Below, one piece after another: positions 54,007-62,469 of a stretch of 64,000 nucleotides of DNA (position 1 is the stretch's first letter; each line of letters opens with the position of its first letter). A model generated the notes under the pieces. The model had not been told where the DNA came from and made no database searches. It was given only the letters and a program-made list of their open reading frames with translations. The stretch is from Candidatus Obscuribacterales bacterium (lineage in GTDB: Bacteria > Cyanobacteriota > Vampirovibrionia > Obscuribacterales > Obscuribacteraceae). Location: the NCBI GenBank assembly GCA_019750335.1, contig JAIEOQ010000001.1:124001-188000 (forward strand), in the 5' to 3' direction. The position numbers and the translations under genes are program-made.

Positions 54007-54960
54007 TTGTCGGAACTAATTGCCAGGTTTAGAGTCTGGTTAAGTGTTAGTACCGGCTTCGTGACTTCTTCTATGCCTTCCCAAGCTTGTTTTTTTGAAC
54101 AATACAAAAATGTCGCCGACAAATATGGCTTCAGCCCCGCGTCTTTTGCCGGTTTGCAGTCGTTCATACATATCCTTTATACGAAATGGTTTGAAGTTCA
54201 AATTGCTGGACTAGAAAATATTCCAGGCAAAGGAAGCGCTGTGCTTTTTGGCAATCATTCCGGCGTTTTGCCGTTAGATGGATGTCTTTTGTATGATGGC
54301 ATTATCAATTATCATCCAAAGCCGCGTCGGGTTCGCTTCTTAGTGACCAAATTTTTGTTAGATGCGCCGTTTGTAGGAGATTTCCTGCGTGGATTTGGTG
54401 CTGTTCCGCCTGAATATGAAACGGCAAAAGAACTTTTACAAGAACAAGAGCTTGTATTCATCTACCCGGAAGCTGAGAAGGGAACCGGTAAACCGTTTAA
54501 AAATCGGTATCAGTTGGTTGAGTTCCATTCCGGTTTTGTCCGCGGTGCCATCGAGACCGGATCTCCACTGATTCCGGTTGTCACCATCGGCGGGGAAGAG
54601 ATATATCCGCTTTTAGGAAACATAAAGCCGCTTGCAAAACTGATGAATGCACCATATTTCCCGATTACACCTTTCTTTCCCTGGTTGCCTTTTCCCTTCT
54701 GTGCGGTGCCGCTGCCAGTAAAACTGATGATTGCTGTTTGGCCACCTTTTAAGCTGAAATATCCACCGGAAGCGGCTCAAGATGAGGCTTTGGTTGCTGA
54801 AATTGCTGCCGATATCCAGCGAGATATTCAAGCGAAGGTCAATGATTTGCTTGAAATAAGAACCTCTCCCTTCCAGAAATGGAACATGGATAAGGTGAAT
54901 GAATATTTGAAAAATACAAAATCTTACTCAACCGGCATGGAAAAACATCGACATCTCTAG
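54007..54960 (+). CDS. Lysophospholipid/diacylglycerol-type acyltransferase (PlsC superfamily, MGAT-like)
   Basis: The catalytic motif is FGNHSGVLPLDG, an H-x6-D spacing characteristic of the MGAT/DGAT2-like branch rather than the H-x4-D of classic PlsC. The second motif is YPEAEKGTGKPFKNRYQLVEFHSGFVRGA, then IPVVTIGGEEIYPLLG. Product length is 317 residues if started at TTG 54007; the true start may be up to 25 residues further in, because no ribosome site is clear. Its last 33 bases overlap the convergent ArgRS-like gene. Confidence 0.82.
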   Translation: MSELIARFRVWLSVSTGFVTSSMPSQACFFEQYKNVADKYGFSPASFAGLQSFIHILYTKWFEVQIAGLENIPGKGSAVLFGNHSGVLPLDGCLLYDGIINYHPKPRRVRFLVTKFLLDAPFVGDFLRGFGAVPPEYETAKELLQEQELVFIYPEAEKGTGKPFKNRYQLVEFHSGFVRGAIETGSPLIPVVTIGGEEIYPLLGNIKPLAKLMNAPYFPITPFFPWLPFPFCAVPLPVKLMIAVWPPFKLKYPPEAAQDEALVAEIAADIQRDIQAKVNDLLEIRTSPFQKWNMDKVNEYLKNTKSYSTGMEKHRHL

Positions 54961-55692
54961 GGTTTGTTTTACCGCTAGAATCAAGCCAAGTCGGGCTTTA
55001 ATTGTTGGTAAGTCGGCATCAAGCATGCCGATGCTTTGGTAGTAACGTTGCAAGCTTTGTGCAATTAGAAGTCCATCCTGAGAATCGGAAAGGCTGAGAA
55101 TTAGCTCTTTAGCTAAGCCATGATTTTTTTTGTTAGTATCTTGGAATAATTTTGAAAAAACTTCTGAATTCTCTCCGTATGAATAACACCATTCTTGCCA
55201 TTGCTCAAAGCTAATGAGCGGACTCTCCATTTCCAAGGTAATGATGTTAAAACGTGGTTGTATAACACTGTCTAAAATCGCTTCACAACGAGAATAGATA
55301 ATTTGTACAGCGGGCGGCATCGCTCCTGTTTTTATGCTGGTAGTGTTTGTGTGGACTCTTATTTGTTTGTGTATTTCGACAAGAGTTTCGGACAAAATAT
55401 GCGGCAATAGGTTGAAGTTTATGTAACCGGGAGACACCAGTTGGTAGGTAACCTTATCGCCAAGCAGGATTTGCAATTCGGCAATAATTATTTTGCCTAG
55501 CTCCAAAGGAGGCAAATTTGTCAGGGTGGAAAGTTTAAGTGGGGCACTGCAAGCGTAGTCGCCCAGCTCTGGACGGCGAGAATCTTCAATTACTATCAAT
55601 GTCTCAAGCTGTTCGGGCAGGCTGAGAGCATTTTTTTCGACTGCGCTTTTGCAGGACTTTTCCATGCAGGCCTTGAGCCTGTTTTTAATCAC
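54928..55692 (-). CDS. ArgRS-like protein with N-terminal and DALR anticodon-binding domains, no catalytic core
   Basis: The GTG at 55692 has GGAGAG five bases upstream and gives 254 residues. Residues about 30-110 (IEDSRRPELGDYACSAPLKL to SPGYINFNLLPHILSETL) match the N-terminal additional domain of arginyl-tRNA synthetase, including the GDY/GDF and GFINF/GYINF landmarks in the adjacent argS. Residues about 130-254 resemble the C-terminal DALR domain (ARLGLILAVKQTLEMSMFF). The HIGH/KMSKS catalytic domain is entirely absent, so it cannot charge tRNA. It is divergent from the true argS. A tRNA-binding or regulatory role is inference. Confidence 0.72.
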   Translation of the reverse strand: MIKNRLKACMEKSCKSAVEKNALSLPEQLETLIVIEDSRRPELGDYACSAPLKLSTLTNLPPLELGKIIIAELQILLGDKVTYQLVSPGYINFNLLPHILSETLVEIHKQIRVHTNTTSIKTGAMPPAVQIIYSRCEAILDSVIQPRFNIITLEMESPLISFEQWQEWCYSYGENSEVFSKLFQDTNKKNHGLAKELILSLSDSQDGLLIAQSLQRYYQSIGMLDADLPTIKARLGLILAVKQTLEMSMFFHAG

Positions 55693-55765
55693 GATCACTC
55701 TCCAAATTAATTGCGTCTTAGGGCAGTATGCCTGCTTAATCAATAGATTATGCAATAGGGATTCT

Positions 55766-55778
55766 CGCTATAATAGCG
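55766..55778 (+). promoter_or_regulatory. Candidate argS promoter, -10 within a palindrome; leaderless start
   Basis: CGCTATAATAGCG is a 13-base palindrome (six-base arms) containing TATAAT (55769-55774). The argS ATG is at 55782, only seven bases after the -10 box, so the transcript should start at or next to the ATG. No Shine-Dalgarno sequence is present, which fits a leaderless mRNA. Confidence 0.5.
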
Positions 55779-55781
55779 CCT

Positions 55782-57545
55782 ATGAAAAATGTAGTGCAAA
55801 GTATCAAAGTGCAGCTGAAAGAAGCGGCGGTCAAATCTTATGGCGAGCAGTTAAAAGATGTGGAGCCGGTCGTCGATCAGGCGACGAATCCAACTTTCGG
55901 TGATTTTCAAAGCAATCTGGCTCTGACTTTGTCTAAACAGCTAAAGCAGCCGCCTCGTGCTATTGCGGAGCTCATTGTTGCCAATTTTAAGGCTGATGAA
56001 AATGTTACTGAACAGCCTTCTGTTGCCGGTGCCGGCTTCATCAATATTCGTTTGACTCGCGAATTCTTGGAATCTCGTTTGAATGAGATACGAAATGACG
56101 AGCGCGTGGGTATAGCTATAGCGGCTAAACCAAAAAATGTCATAGTTGACATGTCGAGCCCGAACATTGCTAAAGAGATGCATGTCGGGCATCTGCGCTC
56201 GACAATAATCGGCGATTCAATCGCTCGCACTTATGAGTTTCTTGGGCACAAGGTCCTGAAATTGAATCATGTTGGAGATTGGGGCACACAATTCGGCATG
56301 CTGATTGCTGAGCTGAAAGAGAAGTTTCCGGCAGCGCTTACCCAAGCCGAAGCTTTACCCATAGGCGATCTGGTTACTTTTTATAAGCAGGCGAAAAAAC
56401 ATTTTGATGAAGATGAGCAATTCAAAGCCCGTGCCCATCAAGAAGTGGTAAGCCTGCAGTCGGGAAATCCGGAAAGTGTAAAAGCCTGGCAATTGCTTTG
56501 CGATCAATCGCGTAAATCTTTTGCCAATATCTATAATCTTCTTGATATTCAAAACCTGCAGGAACGAGGAGAATCGTTCTACAACGATAAGTTGGCGCAA
56601 ACAGTCCAGGAGCTTGAAGCGGCAGGTATTGCTGTGGCAGATCAAGGCGCCAAGTGCATTTTTCTTGATGGTTATCTGAATGAAGAAGGTAAGCCGCTGC
56701 CGTTAATCGTGCAAAAACGTGACGGTGGATTCAACTATGCAGCTACGGATCTCGCTTCCATTCGTTATCGAGTCGATAAAGATCGTGCCGACGAGCTGAT
56801 TTATGTAGTTGATGCCGGACAGTCTTTGCATTTTGAGATGATGATCAAAGCAGCAGTTAAGGCTGGTTGGCTACCGTCATCAGTACGAGCTAAGCATGTG
56901 CCTTTCGGTTTAGTCCTGGGTGAAGACGGCAAAAAATTGAAAACACGTTCGGGCGAAACGATTCGTTTGAGCGAATTGCTTGAAGAAGCGGTTCAGCATG
57001 CACGCGAAGATCTTGACGGACGTATGTCTGAAAAAGGACGTAGCGAGTCTGAAGAATGGAAAGATGCTGTATCGCGTCTGACCGGTATTGCTGCGGTTAA
57101 ATATGCTGATCTTAGTTTGAATCGGATGACCAATTATGTATTCAGCTACAAAAAAATGCTCAGCCTGCAAGGAAATACGGCGCCTTATATGATGTATGCC
57201 TATGTTCGGGTTAAAGGCATAAGTCGCGAGGGCGGAGTGGATTTTCAAAAACTTGGTGACAGTGCTCGCGTAACTCTCCAAGAAAAAGCAGAGTTCGAAT
57301 TGGCCAAACAATTGTTGAAATTCGATGCGGCTCTAGAAGTGGTTATTGAAGAGTTTTTGCCTAACCGCATTTGCGAATATCTTTTTGAATTAAGCCAAAA
57401 ATTCAACCAATTCTATGAAGCCTGTCCTGTTTTGAATGCTCCTGAACCGCTACGGACATCACGATTAATCCTTTGCGATTTAACGGCGCGAACAATTCAA
57501 GCCGGTATGAATGTATTAGGAATTACTTTGCCGGAGCGCATGTAA
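55782..57545 (+). CDS. argS: Arginine-tRNA ligase
   Basis: ArgRS charges tRNA-Arg. The N-terminal additional domain (1-110) contains NPTFGDFQSNLAL and AGAGFINIRL. The class I HIGH motif appears as HVGH in SSPNIAKEMHVGHLRSTIIGD, and the KMSKS position reads KLKTRSG. The C-terminal DALR domain ends in the typical MNVLGITLPERM. The length of 587 residues is normal. It is head-to-head with the ArgRS-like protein, 89 bases apart, and coupled to ogt by TAATG. Confidence 0.96.
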   Translation: MKNVVQSIKVQLKEAAVKSYGEQLKDVEPVVDQATNPTFGDFQSNLALTLSKQLKQPPRAIAELIVANFKADENVTEQPSVAGAGFINIRLTREFLESRLNEIRNDERVGIAIAAKPKNVIVDMSSPNIAKEMHVGHLRSTIIGDSIARTYEFLGHKVLKLNHVGDWGTQFGMLIAELKEKFPAALTQAEALPIGDLVTFYKQAKKHFDEDEQFKARAHQEVVSLQSGNPESVKAWQLLCDQSRKSFANIYNLLDIQNLQERGESFYNDKLAQTVQELEAAGIAVADQGAKCIFLDGYLNEEGKPLPLIVQKRDGGFNYAATDLASIRYRVDKDRADELIYVVDAGQSLHFEMMIKAAVKAGWLPSSVRAKHVPFGLVLGEDGKKLKTRSGETIRLSELLEEAVQHAREDLDGRMSEKGRSESEEWKDAVSRLTGIAAVKYADLSLNRMTNYVFSYKKMLSLQGNTAPYMMYAYVRVKGISREGGVDFQKLGDSARVTLQEKAEFELAKQLLKFDAALEVVIEEFLPNRICEYLFELSQKFNQFYEACPVLNAPEPLRTSRLILCDLTARTIQAGMNVLGITLPERM

Positions 57546-58048
57546 TGACTATCCGTTATTGTTATATGGAAAGTCCGATCGGCAAGCTCACTTTGGTATC
57601 AGAAGGTGAGTCTCTAACCGGTATTTATATGTTCGAACATAAAGGCGGGGTTGAGATTGCTGATGATTGGTTGGAAGACGCTGACGCTTTGCCGCTTCTG
57701 CTTGCTAAAAAACAATTGCAAGAATATTTTGCTTGTGAACGCACTGAATTTAGTTTGCCCTTAAAGCCTGTAGGTACAGAATTTCAACGTTCAGTGTGGC
57801 AAGAATTATGCAAAATCGGCTATGGTGAAACCATAAGTTACGGAGAGTTGGCGCGTCGCGTAGGAAATCCAGCGGCTGTTAGAGCTGTTGCTTCGGCCAA
57901 TGCGCGTAATCCAATCTCGATAGTTGTTCCTTGTCATCGAGTTATTGGTCATAACGGAAAGCTAACCGGCTATGCCGGTGGGCTTGCACGAAAAGAAGCT
58001 CTGCTCGGCTTGGAATCAAATAAAAGGCTTGTTGCCGGGCGCACTTAG
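57545..58048 (+). CDS. ogt: Methylated-DNA-protein-cysteine methyltransferase
   Basis: The active site PCHRVIG with acceptor C130 and the helix-turn-helix GETISYGELARRVGNPAAVRAVASANARNP are diagnostic of Ogt/MGMT. The protein removes alkyl groups from O6-alkylguanine in a suicide reaction. The ATG at 57545 overlaps the argS stop (TAATG) and gives a standard 167 residues beginning MTIRYCYMESPIGKL. Its stop overlaps the convergent Spy-like gene by four bases (TTAG). Confidence 0.93.
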   Translation: MTIRYCYMESPIGKLTLVSEGESLTGIYMFEHKGGVEIADDWLEDADALPLLLAKKQLQEYFACERTEFSLPLKPVGTEFQRSVWQELCKIGYGETISYGELARRVGNPAAVRAVASANARNPISIVVPCHRVIGHNGKLTGYAGGLARKEALLGLESNKRLVAGRT

Positions 58049-58536
58049 TGCTGTTGAATTGCCCAGCGTACTTTTTGGATGATATCCATAAAACCGCTTT
58101 GTTCTTCGGTTTGAGGAGTGTTAGTTGCTGATTGTTGGCGGCTGGCAATCATCTGTTGCATCATAGACTCCAGCTGATGTTGCTGATCCGAGTTCAATAC
58201 TGCTCTTTTGTGCAAATAGTTTGCCGTGGCTTCATTGCGCAGCTGTTCTTTCAGGCGGGCAATGGATTGATTCGTGGCCATAATTTCCAGAGGATCTGAT
58301 TTTGGATCCATCAATAATTTAGCCAGTCTTCTTTGGTGTTCGAGAATCTCGGGTTGGAGCTTAATATATTTAGCGTTCCATTCTTGTTCGTAGCCCTGAA
58401 TTTGAGCTGCTTGCTGCGAATTCAAATTCAATTTTTTCCAGTCAAGCCCGCAGCCTTCGGCGAAAGCGGCACCGCAAGTAAAAACTGAGGTGCTGATGAT
58501 CAGGGCAAAACTGTTGATTCGGCTATTGATTTTCAT
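58045..58536 (-). CDS. Periplasmic Spy/CpxP-like protein
   Basis: A signal peptide (hydrophobic about 8-25, cleavage near AFA-EGC) precedes a 135-residue helical protein. It has two LTxxQ-like segments: LNLNSQQAAQIQGYEQEW and VLNSDQQHQLESMM, as in the Spy/CpxP/ZraP family of periplasmic chaperones and heavy-metal sensors. As the third gene after an ECF sigma and anti-sigma factor it probably senses or relieves envelope stress. It overlaps the anti-sigma gene by 14 bases; GGAAG lies eight bases upstream. Confidence 0.78.
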   Translation of the reverse strand: MKINSRINSFALIISTSVFTCGAAFAEGCGLDWKKLNLNSQQAAQIQGYEQEWNAKYIKLQPEILEHQRRLAKLLMDPKSDPLEIMATNQSIARLKEQLRNEATANYLHKRAVLNSDQQHQLESMMQQMIASRQQSATNTPQTEEQSGFMDIIQKVRWAIQQH

Positions 58537-59416
58537 AAACTATTGCTTCCGCTGATTCAGCTGGTTCTCCTAAGGCCGATTCAATTAAATACGATTCGGC
58601 CGTCACCGGTTGAATGGTGCTGGCTGAATGGAAATTGAGCACGAAAGTTGTAGCGGCCATAATGCCTAGACCGATTGCGGCGGCAACGCCATAGAATTTG
58701 CGGTTGTTCAAGAAATTGCGGCGGCGTCTTTCTTTGGCAGCAAAAGGCAAAACATTGATTCGAGATTTTAACTGGGGCCAAATATCAAACTCTTCGGGAA
58801 TATCAGGCTGATAATGGGTTTTAATCAGCTCGGCTGATTGGGTAATACTCGACAGCTGGTTTCGGCATTCAGCACATTCCAAAAGATGGCTGGTTACGGC
58901 TCTGTGTCGAGGCGGTGTTACTTCACGATCATAAAAAGAGGAAAGCTCTTCTTTAATAAGCAAGCAATCGGCGTTCAGTCTGTTCTTAAGCTGTGACCAT
59001 AGATCGGCTTCGGCTCCGGAAGGTATGGACAATCCTTTAGATATCAGTCCGTTGATTTGGGATAAACCCTGAAATTGTTCGTGGCAGGGAGGGCAGCTTT
59101 GCAAATGTTCGCTGACCCCTTCTTTTGCCGGGGCAAGCAGCTCGCCATCCAAATAAGCGGATAGATCCTCTTGGATCAATAGACATACGCTTGGTAATTT
59201 TTCGGCTAAAACTGGCCATAAATCAGGACATTTTGCTTGAATGTCGGTTTGGGCCGAGCGAAAGAAAGTAATTGATTGGCTGAAGGATTCAAATTCGACT
59301 CTTGTCTTCTCTTCTTTTTGGAAGAGATCTTCGAGTTCAGCTTTTTTGCCAGGACTCAGCTCTCCGTCAAAATAGTCGGAGAAAACGGCACTTAGATTAT
59401 CGGGCTCTATTGACAT
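58523..59416 (-). CDS. Anti-sigma factor with three zinc-finger modules, the first degenerate
   Basis: The ATG at 59416 (GGAGG nine bases upstream) overlaps the sigma stop (TGATG). Three repeats each begin like SxYLDGELxP: module 2 has C78, H104, C108, C111 (HLQSCPPC), module 3 has C151, H177, C181, C184 (HLLECAEC). Module 1 (about 11-50, YFDGELSPGKKAELEDL) has lost all Cys and His ligands. A transmembrane helix (about 242-261) and a short outer tail follow. It should hold the ECF sigma at the membrane until a signal releases it. Confidence 0.85.
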   Translation of the reverse strand: MSIEPDNLSAVFSDYFDGELSPGKKAELEDLFQKEEKTRVEFESFSQSITFFRSAQTDIQAKCPDLWPVLAEKLPSVCLLIQEDLSAYLDGELLAPAKEGVSEHLQSCPPCHEQFQGLSQINGLISKGLSIPSGAEADLWSQLKNRLNADCLLIKEELSSFYDREVTPPRHRAVTSHLLECAECRNQLSSITQSAELIKTHYQPDIPEEFDIWPQLKSRINVLPFAAKERRRRNFLNNRKFYGVAAAIGLGIMAATTFVLNFHSASTIQPVTAESYLIESALGEPAESAEAIVYENQ

Positions 59417-60036
59417 CAACCGGAGACCTCGCTCGACTTGGTCCGTTCAACATAGGGCTGAAGCAATTCTTGTAATTTTGTCCGAGCACGAGCGATTCGC
59501 GACTTGACGGTACCCATCTCAGTCTTAGTTAGAATCGCTATTTCCTCGTAGCTTAACCCTTCTAGCTCTCTCAAGACGATGGCCGTACGAAACTGTTCCG
59601 GGAGCTTTTCCATAGCGTGGCGGATAACTTCTGAAAGCTCGTTGCTTAAAATTATCTCATCAGGCAAGGCTGTTGAGTCGGGCAAATCTTTGGTGGTCGA
59701 ATCCCCATCTTCCCCATTGTCGGTCTCTTCCATTGAAACAGTAGGCAAGCGACGTGGGCGTTTGCGTAACTCATCATAAAAGAGGTTGGTGACAATCTGG
59801 GTCAGCCAGGAACGAAAAGAGCTTGGATTGCGCAAATTATTGATTGAGCGCCAAATCCGTATAAAGACTTCTTGGGCCAGATCTGATGTGTCGGTCCAGT
59901 CTGGGGCTAGCTGATAAAGTAAGGCATAAACCGTGCGCTGATGACGCTTGACCAGCTCCTCAAAGGCGGCTGGATCGCGCTTTTGGCAGGCTAAAACTAG
60001 ATCACGGTCACTCTTTTGACTGTAAACCGTTGCCAT
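59416..60036 (-). CDS. ECF RNA polymerase sigma factor, RpoE-like
   Basis: The 206-residue protein has region 2 (FEELVKRHQRTVYALLYQL, SDLAQEVFIRIWRS) and region 4 (MEKLPEQFRTAIVLRELEGLSYEEIAILTKTEMGTVKSRIARARTKL). The linker between them is acidic and longer than usual (about 30 residues). It is followed by the anti-sigma factor with one-base overlap and the Spy-like protein, forming a sigma/anti-sigma/output operon. AAGGAA precedes the ATG by six bases. The binding site of this sigma is not identified. Confidence 0.93.
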   Translation of the reverse strand: MATVYSQKSDRDLVLACQKRDPAAFEELVKRHQRTVYALLYQLAPDWTDTSDLAQEVFIRIWRSINNLRNPSSFRSWLTQIVTNLFYDELRKRPRRLPTVSMEETDNGEDGDSTTKDLPDSTALPDEIILSNELSEVIRHAMEKLPEQFRTAIVLRELEGLSYEEIAILTKTEMGTVKSRIARARTKLQELLQPYVERTKSSEVSG

Positions 60037-60135
60037 GACAATTCCTTTTCAACCGTTTGCTGCGCGCTTATTATGGTAACACTGCTTGGCGCCAGAAGGA
60101 ATTATGACTTTCTTCAGCGGGTTTAATACCGCCCT

Positions 60136-60151
60136 TATCGCCCGGGCGATA
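60136..60151. promoter_or_regulatory. Perfect 16-bp palindrome between the sigma operon and metK
   Basis: TATCGCCCGGGCGATA is a perfect palindrome 63 bases before the metK start, in the 178-base divergent region. It could be an operator for metK or, less likely, for the sigma operon on the other strand. No regulator is known. Confidence 0.4.
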
Positions 60152-60214
60152 CTTTCCTGCTAAACTGGCCAATTAAGCGCTACAGGCTTGTTTACTGGCA
60201 AAGGAGACTTCTAA

Positions 60215-61471
60215 GTGCCGCATCGATATCTTTTTACTTCAGAGTCTGTTACCGAAGGACATCCGGATAAAGTTTGCGATCAGATATCTGATGCTGTTTT
60301 GGATGCCATTTTGAGCAAAGATCCAAGCGGGCGAGTTGCTGCAGAATGTTTAGTAACCACAGGGCTTGTAGTTGTTGCCGGTGAAGTAACCACAACTGCC
60401 AATATCGATGTGCCTGAAGTTGTACGCCAAGTTGTGGCTGGTATTGGTTACGAAGGTGAGCGCGGCGGCGGTTTTGATGCCCGTACTTGCGCTGTTATGG
60501 TTAGTTTAGATAAACAATCTCCGGACATTGCCTCCGGTGTAGACAAGGCTTTAGAAAAACGTGGTCAATCAGCTGACTCGATGGACCAAACCGGCGCTGG
60601 CGATCAAGGGATGATGTTCGGTTTCGCTTGTAATGAAACGCCCGAATATATGCCGATGCCGATTTCGTTGGCTCATAGAATGTCACGTCGTTTAGCTGAA
60701 GTACGCAAACTGGGTGTTCTCAAATATTTGCGTCCGGACGGTAAAACTCAAGTAACAATCGAATATGAGAATGACATCCCGGTCAGAGTAGATGCCATAG
60801 TCATTTCGACTCAGCATGATCCGCTGATTGACGGTGTTGAAGATAACGCCAAAATCCAAGAACGCATTGCTGCTGACTTGAAAAAGTATGTGGTAATGCC
60901 TGTATTCCAAGATCTTTCCATTAAACCGGATGACAAAACCAAATATTTGATCAATCCTTCGGGACGTTTTGTTATTGGCGGACCTCAAGGTGACGCCGGT
61001 CTTACCGGAAGAAAAATCATTGTTGATACTTATGGCGGATATGCGCGTCACGGCGGTGGAGCGTTCTCCGGTAAAGATCCGACAAAAGTGGATCGTAGCG
61101 CTGCTTATGCCGCACGCCATGCTGCTAAAAATATTGTGGCTGCTGGATTGGCTAGCCGGGCGGAAGTGCAAATCGCTTATGCAATTGGTGTCGCTCATCC
61201 GGTTTCAGTATTGGTCACCACTTTTGGTACCGGTAAAATTTCTGATGAAGAAATTACAAAACTGGTGCAAAAGAATTTTGATTTGCGCCCGGCTGCAATT
61301 ATCAAGAATTTTGATTTGAATAACATGCCTAAAATCCATGGTGGTAAATTCTTCCAGAATGTTGCTGCATACGGACACTTCGGACGTCCGGATCTCGAAC
61401 TACCTTGGGAGCAACTGAATAAAGTTGAAGCTCTAAAAAAGTCCCTTGAAGGCGCTGCTTCTTCTCGATAA
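60215..61471 (+). CDS. metK: S-adenosylmethionine synthetase
   Basis: MetK makes S-adenosylmethionine from ATP and methionine. It shows [20 protein letters not shown] at the N-terminus, [22 protein letters not shown], and the glycine-rich [19 protein letters not shown] near the phosphate site. The length of 418 residues is slightly above the usual 385-400. The GTG start has AAAGGAG upstream. No SAM riboswitch is recognisable in the leader. Confidence 0.97.
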   Translation: MPHRYLFTSESVTEGHPDKVCDQISDAVLDAILSKDPSGRVAAECLVTTGLVVVAGEVTTTANIDVPEVVRQVVAGIGYEGERGGGFDARTCAVMVSLDKQSPDIASGVDKALEKRGQSADSMDQTGAGDQGMMFGFACNETPEYMPMPISLAHRMSRRLAEVRKLGVLKYLRPDGKTQVTIEYENDIPVRVDAIVISTQHDPLIDGVEDNAKIQERIAADLKKYVVMPVFQDLSIKPDDKTKYLINPSGRFVIGGPQGDAGLTGRKIIVDTYGGYARHGGGAFSGKDPTKVDRSAAYAARHAAKNIVAAGLASRAEVQIAYAIGVAHPVSVLVTTFGTGKISDEEITKLVQKNFDLRPAAIIKNFDLNNMPKIHGGKFFQNVAAYGHFGRPDLELPWEQLNKVEALKKSLEGAASSR

Positions 61472-61488
61472 AGGGCGTCAGTGCATTA

Positions 61489-62466
61489 ATGGGATTGGCA
61501 GGCTATCTTGTCGTTAATTTCGGAACGCCGGAAGCCTATTTCTTTGAGCTGGAAGAAGGTTTGCTTCTTGAGATTGGACGTAAACCGTCTTTGTCGGATG
61601 GTCCGCGCAAGCTGGTTTTACCGGTTCCGGAAGTATCAAGCCATCATGCAGAATTGCGTCCCGGACAAAATGGCTGGTCCCTTATGGATACCGGCAGCAC
61701 CAACGGAACCCAACTTAATGGCAGTTGGATTACGTCCGGGCAGGAATATCTACTCAAAAACGGCGATCATATAAAAGTTGCTCAAGTTGATTTAGTTGTT
61801 AATCTGCCAGAGAATACACCGCAAAGAAGCGAATCTCAGCTGCTTGAAGATGAGCATGAGCAGACTAAGTTGCATATAAAACTGACTTCGGCCACGATCT
61901 TGGTTGCCGATATCAGAGGATTCACTACTCTGATGGAATCCTATTCTGAACAGCCTGATAAAGTCATGGAGGCAGCTCAAAGAATTTTTAGTGCACTTGC
62001 TGATTCGATAAAAAAAGAATACGGGCAAGTGGAGAAAATTGCCGGTGATGCGGTTATGGCTTATTGGCAGGAGGCGGGGACGCCTGATTCGGATCCGAAT
62101 ATCTGTGCTTATCAAGCTTGCCGCTCTGCCTTAAGAATAAAAGAGCTGGCTTGTGAGATGGCAGCGAATCGAGACATCTGGTCTTTTGCTGATCATACTT
62201 TGCAGATTGACATTGCTTTGGCTACCGGTCCGGTGGCCACCGGTACATTGGGCGGAAGCAATTCTCCTCTGTCGGTGCTAGGAGATACGGCTAATTTAGC
62301 TTTTCGTCTGGAAAAATTACTTGATGCAGAACGTGCCGGCGGTATCATCGTCGATGGCGTGACCTATGAGGCAGCCAAAGACAAATTTGTTTGGGAAAGC
62401 CTAGGTACTGTGACTGTTAAAGGAAGACAGCGTCCAGTTGATACATATCTTTTGTTGTCTCACTGA
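61489..62466 (+). CDS. FHA domain - class III adenylate/guanylate cyclase
   Basis: Residues about 25-110 are an FHA phosphothreonine-binding domain (SSHHAEL, DTGSTNGTQLNG). Residues about 130-320 are a class III cyclase with both metal aspartates (D141 in ADIRGF and D187 in KIAGDAV), lysine K183 for adenine recognition, and GDTANLAFRLE with the transition-state Asn and Arg. It should be an active adenylate cyclase regulated by binding a phosphorylated partner. It follows metK by 17 bases. A cAMP effector is not in the window. Confidence 0.9.
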   Translation: MGLAGYLVVNFGTPEAYFFELEEGLLLEIGRKPSLSDGPRKLVLPVPEVSSHHAELRPGQNGWSLMDTGSTNGTQLNGSWITSGQEYLLKNGDHIKVAQVDLVVNLPENTPQRSESQLLEDEHEQTKLHIKLTSATILVADIRGFTTLMESYSEQPDKVMEAAQRIFSALADSIKKEYGQVEKIAGDAVMAYWQEAGTPDSDPNICAYQACRSALRIKELACEMAANRDIWSFADHTLQIDIALATGPVATGTLGGSNSPLSVLGDTANLAFRLEKLLDAERAGGIIVDGVTYEAAKDKFVWESLGTVTVKGRQRPVDTYLLLSH

Positions 62467-62469
62467 TTG

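Noticed and set aside
60037..60214. SAM riboswitch before metK
   Set aside because: The leader has only a palindrome and no kink-turn or conserved SAM-I core.
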